A DNA stretch of 64,000 bases, taken from contig NC_044981.1 of the NCBI RefSeq assembly GCF_008728515.1, forward strand, positions 109,669,702 to 109,733,701. Reading direction: 5' to 3'. Shown one piece after another: positions 46,500-55,949 of this stretch. Below the pieces are notes generated by a model. The model ran no database searches. It had not been told where the DNA came from and was given only the letters and a program-made list of their open reading frames with translations. Both the position numbers and the translations under genes were made by a program. Each line of letters opens with the position of its first letter. Within the stretch, counting starts at the first letter, position 1. This stretch comes from Papio anubis (lineage: Eukaryota > Chordata > Mammalia > Primates > Cercopithecidae).

Positions 46500-49400
46500 T
46501 CACCATTGTTAAATAAATGGAATGTGCCATTTGAAACCCTCCAACTGAAAATACTACATATAGTTACAATAGTGAATTTTCCCAAGCACTTAAACAATAA
46601 ACAATGCCATCTTATACAAACTTTTCCAAGTAATAGAAAAGTAGGGAACATGTCCCAATCTGTTTTACAAGGCTTGCATAACACTGATACCTGACAAAGC
46701 TGTCAGAGAAAGGACAATTACAGGCCACTTTCTCTCATGAATTCAGATGCAGAAGTTTGAGGTCAGGGATGTATTAAAAAGTCCAGTCTCATGGGCTCCA
46801 TCTCACATCTATTGAATCATAATCTCTGAGCATGGAGTCCAGTGAGAGATGAGTTTTCATAATTCTAAGTAATTCTGATACAGTTTAAAGACAAGCATTT
46901 GTAAATGTTTTTCAAACTTTCTAGGTAACTGAGATAAGGGAACTAATGAATAGACTATTAATATGCAACATAGACGTTTCTTTTTAAAATACAAATTGAA
47001 AAAATGAATTTGTGAAATAGTATTTGTTTCCAAATTTGGGGGAGATATAGTGGAAATTCTTGGGACATATGCCCAGCCCATAAACCTGTTCCCCTCTCAA
47101 CTTCTTTGGGAACATCCTATGCCCATCTGCTGGGGTGCCCCTAAGAGCCGTATTTTTCTACAGGCCAAAGAACAGTATTTTCCACTAGTAGCCAGGGATC
47201 CCTGCTCTTGACAGCTCTTGATCCCTAACAAATCAGTTCACAACCCTGCATCTCATCAATTACTTTAGAGAGTATTAAGTCTGTTAGCAAGGATGCACAG
47301 AAGAAAGAAAAGTCAATGCTTCACATTTAAATTACTAAATAATTTTTAAAACATATAGAATAAATAATAGCTTGAAAGTCAACATTTTTACTGCAATAGT
47401 TGGATATTTTGAAATAGAAAAGAGCGCTTTGAGTTGTTTTGTTTGGTTCAGTTTCTAAATGCTAAGAGCCTAAAGGACTTAAGAACATAACTTTTGATCA
47501 TAAACAGTATAGGAAAGAATAAACCATGGCCTATGAGTCCATTTCCATGCATCTAAAGAGGAGGAGCTTTGGAGAAGCAAAGAGAAGAGCTGTATAGAAT
47601 ATGACCTGTAAGGGTTTTGGAGAAGTGAAGCATCACTCTCCATCCCTCCCTGTGATGAGCTACAGATTGATTAGGGAATCCCAGAGAAACTGGTACTCAT
47701 TTTCAGCTTCCTGGGGAAGACGGCAAGCCGCTCTGAGAACCCCTGGGTGTCTAAAGGGCAGATAAGGAAGTGAGGTAGGGAGTGGGGGACATGGTGTTAC
47801 TGCATCCAGGCCAAGGGCACCTGATGTAGCCCAACCTCCTAAGGAAGGCTCCTGCAGTTCTAGAGTTATGGGACAAAATTGAAAATTGTTCTGTGCCACT
47901 GAGACAGATGGAGAAGTACCTGAATAAGGGCCCGTAGACCAGAGGGATATACAGAAAGGAAAAGCCATGCTGTTAGCTAACATTACACAGATCATGTGAG
48001 CCAGATTTTATAGTAGGAGATTTCAGCAGTGAAAATCAGAGAAAGGGTAATGTCTCAAAAGCTGATGAGAAATACATGTCAGTAGATGTCAGCAGAGGCC
48101 AGAACTTGATCAAGCAGCAAAGGTCCCCTCTCTCCAATACACAGAATATAACCCCTCCACCCATCCACACCCCCTCTCCAACCTTAAAGAAAATTCCCAG
48201 AGGGAGGAATATGGAGAGATTATAAATCACTGGATTGCAAGCGATCAGGTTAAATTAAATCAAACTTTTACGCTGACATTCAAAATCTTGCAGAAATCTG
48301 CCTCCAACCTGCCTTACCAACTATGTCCCTGAAACAACCACACACAGACTCTCTAGTCAAGCTGTTCTTTCCTCCACAAACTTGCCTGGGTGGTTTTACT
48401 TCTCCATATTTGCTGATGACATTTTTCCTGAGCTCCCCAAACCTCTTGAAATGCCTTATTGACGTCACTGACTCCTAACACATTGCCTAATACGGTCAGC
48501 GAATGCTTCTGAGTGAACTAATGAACTGAATGAGAATGAGATGACGAGGGAAAGAAATGAATGACTAGAATGTCCTTCTTAGAATTATCTCCCTGTCTGA
48601 AATTTATCTTTCTAGGAACAGATAGCACCTCATTTTTTTTTTTTTTTCTGAGAGAGAGTTAGGGCTGATTTCTGCCACATATTGTGCTAACTCATATTAT
48701 CAACCATTGCTATTTTATCATGTGTCATCTTGTGTTATTCCACAACTATATAGGTTTGTATGTGCATATGTATAGATGCATAATCACCTCCAACAGCGTA
48801 ATCCTTTTGAGGCAAACGTTGTACTTTTGGTGAGAACTGAATTAAGTGAATAAATGCAAACTCCTGCAACCGTATCTTCCCCCAACGTTTCATAATGCTA
48901 GCCATAAGGAAAAAAATGCAAAGTAAGACAGTGAAACAACCAAAACTACATCTTCTACAGGACTCTCAAGTACTAAGAGAATAACTGAGTTCAGTATTTG
49001 TCTCCTATTGCCTTAGAGGAGGACACGGCAAATTTTAACGGGCCATGTTTCCTGCAGCTTTTATGGGAATGTTTATAGAGAAAGGAAGTGCATTAAAGAA
49101 AGCAAAAATAGAGAGTGGAAGGTGATAGTCTGCATCTGTGTTGTCACTTTCAGGCCAACTTTGTTGCCAACCCTTGCACTTAAATGTTTGCACACCTTTA
49201 GGAAGTTTTAGTGGGTGATAGCTATGACAATGCAAGCTATTGTTTTTGGTAATAAACCGATATTACTATCCCATCATTTAGCGCTCATTAAAGTAAACCA
49301 GAAAAGTCATATCGAGAAAACAACTTTTTATGTAGCTTAAAGTGCTACGTCTGAGCGATTTATATGGTTCAATGTACAAGTTTTCCTTTTCTAAGCTATT

Positions 49401-51439
49401 TTTCTTTATTTTCCAAATTCAATGTCCCAAGCAGATGACTGATTTGGGAAGCAATAGCAATGCATTTCACTGCATTGTACAAGATTCTCAAAATAATATT
49501 TTTGAGGAGTCAGTGGTCAAAATAGACATCAATTTGGATACAAAAAAGCAATGGAAATTTAAAAGATTGACATTTCTATTTCAGGAAATGTACATATTTT
49601 ATGTGTTTATACTTTTGTTCACATTTTATACTTCATATTTTTACCCCAGAAACAATAGTACAATCTTTTATATATTTTCCTAAAATCATCAAACATTATA
49701 TCTGCTCTCCATATTTCCATTCGCTTTGCTAATGTTTATCAATGTAACACTCCCCTTTCTGGTTTTCATTATTTTCATTACAGTCACATAACAAGAGAAA
49801 GGAAAAACTAGTATTTGTCTTTGAAATAATAGGTTTTAATTCCCTCTTAAACACAGATTTCTATATTAAAAATATCTAAATTTTTAGAATCAATAGGTGG
49901 ACTCCAACTAAACATTCTCTTATTAATATCCAGTTTATTTTAAAGATTATTAACCATGTTCTAGTCAGTGAATAATGATTTGTTGTTTTAAATAAACCTG
50001 AAATTTAATTTTGAATGGCTTGAAAAAAATAGATTGACTTCTACATATTAATTTTTGCCAAAAAAAAGCTACTTTACTTTTGAATAATTTATACAGATAA
50101 CATTTTTATAATGATGAATTTGATTTAGACAGACTATAGGTCTTTTTCAGTGTGTATTTAGCACTTATCTTCTCTAGAAGTGAGGACAGCAAATAATATT
50201 TTAACAAGCATATAATCAGACATCCACAATTCAAAGACTTCTGTCTAGTGCTAGCTACCTAAAATAACCTATTACCAAAGCCTTTCTTTACAACGTACTA
50301 GAATAATCTATTTTCTTCTTAATTTTGTTACATAAATTTATTAGGAGCTCACCAACATCCTTCGTTTTCAGGCTTCCAGCAAACATAAATGTAGGTGAGA
50401 AAAAAAGAATGAGTTAGTTCTTTTTTTTTCTTATGCTGAATTTTTAGTATCTTTTAAAACCAATAAATATTTGTCCCCACATTTTTCATCTAAGAAAGTA
50501 CATAGGTTAAAGGACTGGAGTGAATTCTTTTCATGCAGATTTCTGTGATGGTAGACATACAGATTGCTGGGAAAAGTCGCCACTACTGCCCACTGTCTGT
50601 GTGAAAGTTCCCAAAACCCCGCCTTGAATCACAGCAGAAAGTCTGAATCGTTCACTGAGAGGATTAAAAACTTGTTCTGGGCATATAAACAGATCTGTTC
50701 ATATATACTATTTTCTTCATTAAGGTGTTTTTCTGAATTTAATTTAAATTGCCTCCTTTAATATAAAAATGTCCCTGAACCCAAGAGTACAGTCAACTTC
50801 CCATGTGAGCCCTTCTTCTTTGTACCTCTAAGCCTGGAGCAACTGAGTTTTGACCTCAGTACAGTCCCACTGTCAACATCAGGGAACACTGGACTGTTAG
50901 CTGTGGCTGGACTCAGACAAAAATACTCCAAAAAATACTTCTGTATTGTTCTTTTCCCCCACCCCCGTAATAGGCTTCCATTGAATGTTACACGTGATGT
51001 TATTTCCACTTAATCTTTTCTACTAAAGTTTTCTCAAATTTCATATTTTTCCATATTTTATTTGTTATACTCTAAAGTCATTCATTTATTTTACCTGTGT
51101 TATCGCACTTTAAATTCACCATTTAAGTACAGATGTAATTAGGATTCACTTTGGAAATTAAAGCATATAACATTCACAACATAGGTGAAAATAGTCTCTA
51201 CGGAAAATCTTGATTTCATAAAATAAAATATATAATCTACAACCTTCAAACAAATGAAAGTTAATTTTTCCCACACAATCTATATGCCATATTCTAAGCA
51301 GGAATTACCTCCACCTTATGTTTTTTATTTTTATCCTCATTATTTCCTAATTTTATTTTGTAACACCAGCCAAAATCTGTACTTAACACCCAGATTCTTC
51401 TTGAATATCTTCATAGAACACTATAAAGACATATAAATA
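46500..51439. other. MYCT1 intron, mostly unique sequence
   Basis: About 4.9 kb without recognised repeats, genes or RNAs. Open frames at 46280-46684, 47660-47995 (111 codons), 48036-48230, 49342-49683 and 50758-51009 have no similarity I recognise. The lack of transposons next to the MYCT1 first exon could reflect regulatory constraint, which is inference. Confidence 0.5.
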
Positions 51440-51605
51440 CATTTCTATATATTTCTCTATAGAAAATATATATATTTCTATATATTTCTATAGAGACATA
51501 CATTTCTATATATTTCTATAGAGAAATACATTTCTATATATTTCTATAGAGAAATACATTTCTATATATAAATATATTTTTATATATTTCTATATACAAA
51601 TATAT
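51440..51605. repeat. 28-bp AT-rich minisatellite
   Basis: CATTTCTATATATTTCTATA repeats with exact 28-base steps at 51501, 51529 and 51557, with a diverged copy from 51440. It is followed by a 27-base pair of ATTTCTG(C/T)TAATAAAC units (51604 and 51631). It lies about 170 bases inside the intron from MYCT1 exon 1. Confidence 0.93.
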
Positions 51606-51776
51606 TTCTGCTAATAAACGTATGAAATAAATTTCTGTTAATAAACATATGAAAACTTTAAATAATCACTTTATAGTAAACAAAATGTCTCAGAGATGTT
51701 CAACGTTTTAATAAATCACGCGGTGCATTTCTCACATCCTAATTTTAAATTTTAAACAGTAAAAGAAATACCTTAC

Positions 51777-51828
51777 CCCAAAAGTTTCCTGGCCATGGAC
51801 TCCCTAAACTTGTTGTGTTATTAGCCAT
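51777..51828 (-). CDS. MYCT1: MYCT1 coding exon 1 (first 17 codons)
   Basis: Encodes MANNTTSLGSPWPGNFW plus the first base of the next codon (Glu). Two overlapping Asn-X-Thr sequons (N3, N4) fit a glycosylated extracellular N terminus. The donor is G|GTAAGG at 51777/51776. This ATG is chosen because the upstream ATG is out of frame (see 51821-51973). Compared with the human sequence I recall (Pro-Glu-Asn), residue 14 is Gly. Confidence 0.93.
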
Positions 51829-51973
51829 AATATCCACAAGAAATAGAAGAAAGAGAAGAAAAAGAGAAAGAAAAAATCAGTATGTCGAAAAAAAGCAGTT
51901 CGATTCTATGTCTTTGTAGTACAGCAAGAGAAAAATAATTTTTACACAACCTCTCATATACTTGTGTTGGCAT
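51821..51973 (-). other. Upstream ORF overlapping the MYCT1 start; frameshifted relic of the long human N terminus
   Basis: From ATG at 51973-51971 this encodes 50 residues beginning MPTQVYERLCKNYFSLAVL, matching the first part of the 235-residue human MYCT1 form. In the pyrimidine-rich stretch around 51860 a T run has six T where human, as recalled, has five. The frame shifts, gives Phe/Ser-rich residues and stops at TAA (51823-51821), overlapping the MANN start by eight bases. It may act as an overlapping upstream ORF that tempers translation of the 187-residue protein. Confidence 0.8.
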
Positions 51974-52154
51974 AAAAGGAAATAAGTGTATCATGTTTCC
52001 TGCTTTTATACTCAAATTAGCAACTGTTTTTCTTATCTTGGAATTCCACATGGTTCCTGAGACACAAAACAATGTCCTTTTCATCATTTCCTCAGCTAAG
52101 TTCCTAAGTTCTCTCCTCTCAGCCACCTCCAAAACTGCTTTTAGGATAACAGGG

Positions 52155-52213
<59 letters not shown>

Positions 52214-52260
52214 CATCCCATACTGACATAGAAAGGAAGACTCCAAACTCTCAGCTACAG
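51829..52260 (-). promoter_or_regulatory. MYCT1: MYCT1 5'UTR and proximal promoter region (start site not resolved)
   Basis: Sequence upstream of the MYCT1 start on the minus strand. It includes the upstream ORF, several GGAA cores of ETS type (for example GAGGAAATGATG near 52085) and the CA repeat at 52155-52208. No TATA box is obvious. MYCT1 is reported as an ETS-factor target in endothelium, so the GGAA cores are plausible but not proven. Confidence 0.5.
52155..52208. repeat. (GT)n microsatellite in the MYCT1 promoter region
   Basis: About 24 uninterrupted GT units (CA on the MYCT1 strand), roughly 330 bases upstream of the MYCT1 start codon. Likely polymorphic. Confidence 0.97.
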
Positions 52261-52377
52261 CACCTTGAATTAAATGTATACAGAATTGAGAAATAGACCA
52301 CGTTCCAATGCGTGAAAGCTAGATTTATATAGTAAATTTGGGGGAAGAACTACTCAAAACTCAGATACTTACTGAAT

Positions 52378-52695
52378 TCTTTGTTGTTGTTGTTGTTGTT
52401 TTTGAGACTTAGTCTCGCCACTGTCGCCCAGGCTGGATGGAGTACAGTGGCATGATCTCGGCTCACTGTAACCTCCGCCTCCCGGGTTCAAGTGATTCTC
52501 CTGCCTCAGCCTCCGGAGCGGCTGGGATTACAGGCGTCCACCACCACAACCCGCTAATTTTTTTTTATTTTTACTAGAGATGGAGTTTCACCATGTTGGC
52601 CAGGCTGGTCACGAACTAGGCATGACCTCAAGTGATCCACCTGCCTTGGGCTCCCAAAGTGCTGGGATTACAGGCGTGCACCACTGCGCCAGGCC
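52378..52695 (-). mobile_element. Alu SINE (antisense)
   Basis: (GTT)n tail side, TTTTGAGACTTAGTCTCGCC, CTCGGCTCACTG, ending CACTGCGCCAGGCC. Full dimer with small insertions (GGATGGAGTACAG, CACGAACTAGGC). Confidence 0.96.
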
Positions 52696-52699
52696 ACCA

Positions 52700-54394
52700 A
52701 ATTCTTGACGTGTCTGTTTCTCTATTTGGTATACAAATTTTGAAACTTATTTCTTTAATTCATTTCCTAAATATCTAAGTGTAATTTATATACAATTTGT
52801 GTTACTCTTTACTTAGTATTTAGTATGAAAAAACAGTTTCTACATTGAAGAAATATATTTAAAATCAAGGAGGGAAACCATAAATGCGAAATTTTTCATT
52901 ACAAAGTTTGTTAAGTGCTATAGCAAGGGGTGTAGAATGTGAACTGCTATGGCAAAGGGTACAATGATCTCAGGAATTTGTTTTTCATAGAGAAGTTTGA
53001 GAGCTGATATAGGAAAGAGTTACATGAAACATTTTGAGAGACACAGGTTAGTTTAAATTTCAAGAGTCTTTCCGCAAGCTTTGCTTGTTTAGACTGGATC
53101 CTCTGAGGACTGTGAGCCACTGGAAATTGTGAATAATAGTGTCAAATTGCACCTAATAACTGCGCTAAACTGCATTCCACGATCTGGCTTCATCAATCTT
53201 TGAGTATCTCTAGCCTGAACTCTTGTATATATCTTGCACTAATCATATTCTAACTTAATAGTCGTTAGAATATGACTTAGTGCAAAGTAGTATTCCTCTT
53301 TGTGAAGTCTGTAATATATTCCCAAGTAGTTCTAAGAAAACAACAACAAAAAAGACAGTTATAATAATTTTTGCAGTCCTGCTTCTTCCAAAATGAGGTT
53401 GTTTCTGATCAGTCTCATTTTTTTGTGAATTTAAGTATAAATGTATTAGAAATTAAAATATAAATCATCTAAGATAATTATAAAACGTCATAGAAAATTT
53501 AGAGAATTCACTGAGCAAATATATTCACCTCTGTAATATTCTTGCTAAAGTTTATTTTCAAATAATCCAGTAAATAAAAACTCCTACTATTACTTAACAG
53601 ACAAAAAGGGCTTACATTTCAACAGTTGTCTTTACCTTTCAATATTGTTAACAAAGTTCATAAAAATAGAAAATTAAAAGAACATGTTTTTTCTGAAAGA
53701 AATGTAATCTGGATGAAAGTATATTGAACTACTAACCACTTTACTGTTCTAAAAGCATCGAGTATGATTCTTAATTACTAAATGTATTTTTAAATACACA
53801 TTTTGCATTATCAAAGGCTACCTGATTGCAATAAATCCTAATTTCAAAGGTGTATATAATTTCCCAAACACTGCATAGATTGCATTTTCCTTAAAATAAA
53901 CCAAAATGAGTGGAATGGGGTAACTGACATTGTCTCAACTGCCTTCTGTGCAGAAACAGAGCTCATTCCATTTCAGGGCTGGGATACAGGCTGACACTTC
54001 CTTTCATTGTTCTATGTTTAACTATGTAGATTTTCTCCCAATAGGTTTTCATTTTTGCAGATGGCCAGAACCCAGTCAAAACTCTAAAGAAAATGTGTTT
54101 CTTAAATCAGTTTATGACCTAGGAATAACTTGCCTGTGGGTAGCACTGGCTCTTTTCCATGTACGTAGTTTGCTTGGTAAAAATTCGTACCTTTCCCTGG
54201 CACAGATCCATCTAAGTGAATGTTGGTGTCTATGTGATTTTTGAGTCCCATGACTTGTCATGCCATAACAGGAAATTGATTTTTATCTTCACAAAACTGT
54301 TAGGTTTGCTTTTCTACTGCTCATTATTTCACAACCTGGTTCTTTAGGTCTGGGTTCTCCAGTGGTCATAAAATACATTGAGAAGTTTGTTCTT
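52700..54394. other. MYCT1 upstream flank, mostly unique
   Basis: AT-rich with no recognised repeat except the quasi-palindrome at 53234. The 104-codon plus-strand ORF at 53930-54244 has no similarity I recognise. Confidence 0.5.
53234..53285. repeat. Quasi-palindrome, 21/22-bp arms, 9-nt loop
   Basis: TTGCACTAATCATATTCTAAC (53234-53254) pairs with 53264-53285 over all 21 bases apart from one extra C in the right arm. The loop is TTAATAGTC. Confidence 0.95.
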
Positions 54395-55075
54395 GCCTCA
54401 GATATTCACAGGACTTCCTCACTCTCCTCATTCAGGTCTCTGGTCAGAAGTCACCTCTTCAACAGGCACTCTCTAACCACCTGTCTAAAGCGTTCCCACT
54501 TGAACCATGCTCTGTCTCCTGACCCTATGTTATTTATCACTCTCTGACATGATGCTATATATGTGTCTTAGTCTGTTCCAGCTGCTGTAACAAAATATCC
54601 TAAACTGGGTGGCTTTAAAACAACAAAAATTTATTTCTCACAATTCTAGAGGCTGGGAAGTTTAAGATCAAGGGGTTGGCAGGTTGGTGTCTGTGAGGGC
54701 TCACTGTCTCGTTGACAGTCATCTTCTCGCTGTAACCCCACACTGTACAAGGAGTGAAGGGTCACTTTCAGCCTCTTTTATAAGGACACTAATCCTATTC
54801 ATGAGGGCTGGATAACTAATCACTCCCAAAGGTCCTACCTCCTCCTACCATCACCTTGGCGTGGAGGATTTCAACATACTAATTTTGGGGGAACATAAGC
54901 ATTCAGGGTATGTAAAAATGCTTTGCTTTTTTGGTTGTGTTTTGTCTCTTCCACCAGAAATAAGTTTCATGAGGGTAGGAGTTTTATTGATTTTGTTCAC
55001 CAACTGAACTCCAGTGGCTAAAATAGTGCCTGGCTCGCAATAGGCTCTTCATAAATATTTATTAAATGGGGAAAT
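54395..55075 (+). mobile_element. L2 LINE 3' end, split by a MaLR LTR
   Basis: TTCAGGTCTCTGGTCAGAAGTCACCTC and CACTCTCTAACCACC before the LTR, and TTTCATGAGGGTAGGAG, TTTTGTTCACCAACTG, ATAGTGCCTGGCTCGCAATAGG and ATAAATATTTATTAAATGGGG after it form a contiguous L2 3' end. Confidence 0.9.
54563..54912 (-). mobile_element. ERVL-MaLR LTR (MLT1/MST-like), antisense, inserted in L2
   Basis: TGTGTCTTAGTCTGTTCC, AACTGGGTGGCTTTAAAAC, TCTAGAGGCTGGGAAG, CTTTTATAAGGACACTAATCC, CACCTTGGCGTGGAGGATTTC and TTTTGGGGGAACATAAGC follow an MaLR LTR in reverse. The subfamily is not assigned. Confidence 0.85.
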
Positions 55076-55079
55076 GAAA

Positions 55080-55949
55080 TAATTTGAAGGGATCTCAAGA
55101 TGAAAGTGTTTTGGACACTCCAAGTTAATAAAAGTGTCACTTAACACTAAAAAACTAGTTAAAAATCTCTATTCACCTGCATTTTAATATTTTTAAATTG
55201 TAACTTATAACTTGATATCAAATGATGCAAAAGAACATCATCACATTTAAGAGAAGGTACACATTTGACATTGAATTTCCTTTTTTAGCTTTATCTTTTA
55301 AAAATATAATAGGTTTTATCTTCCCAATATTAAATTGACTCAGTTTCACTAAACTGGGAGTACTCTCAGAACCTATAAGAACTCCCCACAAAAAATTAAA
55401 TTTTTAAATCTATTTTTTAATTCAAGTTTTTAGAAAGTAACTAGGAGGATGAATAAAAATATGAACATGTCATTTTAACAGAGTTATGCCTTTTTTCTTT
55501 TATGTTTACACGGTATAAATGTTGGTCTTCATTTTCTTTCTCCTTAAAGTCATTCGCTTTGGTAGGGAGAATGACAAAATTAAGAAGAGAGGTGATGATG
55601 ACAACATTAAAATAGAGGTCAGGTAATAAATGTGAAAATCTAGCTGTTAAATTTTAGGATTTTACAAACTACAGTGGAAATAAAGATAATTTCCCAAGGT
55701 CAGTGTCACCAATTTTTTTTCTCATTAAATAAGACTTCATGAATGTCTGATTGTGGCTATGGAAAGTGATGATCAGATTTGAGAGGGAAATTGACTTAAA
55801 TCTGAACAATGAGAGTCAGAGCTAGAGCCACAGGGAGAAAGTGCTGAAATCAGTTCTGATAGTTTTTTGGCTGAGTCTTCAGGGTTTTCTACACATACGG
55901 CTAAACCACCTGCAAATAAAAATATTTTTACTTCTTCTTTTCTGATGTG
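55080..55949. other. Intergenic, nothing recognised
   Basis: AT-rich sequence without ORF, repeat or RNA signals that I can name. Confidence 0.45.

Larger units (their letters stand above)
31029..51776 (-). other. MYCT1: MYCT1 intron 1 (about 20.7 kb)
   Basis: The single coding intron runs from donor GTAAGG (51776-51771) to acceptor TTTCAG (31034-31029). It contains the nested L1/MER2/HSPD1 pseudogene cluster, a solo MaLR LTR, L2 and several Alus, all listed separately. Unlisted stretches, notably 31.1-32.3, 33.4-34.2, 35.4-36.6, 37.2-38.6 and 46.5-51.4 kb, are AT-rich with no supported feature. Confidence 0.9.
30517..51828 (-). other. MYCT1: MYCT1 gene, coding span (two coding exons)
   Basis: Coding exons 51777-51828 and 30517-31028 join to 564 bases, 187 codons plus stop. 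The donor G|GTAAGG and acceptor TTTCAG|AGGACC keep the frame and rebuild the expected Phe-Trp-Glu-Asp-Leu junction. VIP lies downstream on the same strand, as in human 6q25.2. MYCT1 is a MYC/ETS-linked target; recent work places it as an endothelial and haematopoietic stem-cell membrane protein. Confidence 0.95.

Noticed and set aside
47660..47995. 111-codon minus-strand ORF
   Set aside because: No recognised family, start context or splicing; likely chance.
51821..52246. 141-codon minus-strand ORF as a long MYCT1 exon 1
   Set aside because: Only its last 50 codons match MYCT1. It runs out of frame before the MANN start, and the upstream part is repeat-derived (CA)n translation.
53930..54244. 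104-codon plus-strand ORF
   Set aside because: No similarity recognised, and no exon signals.
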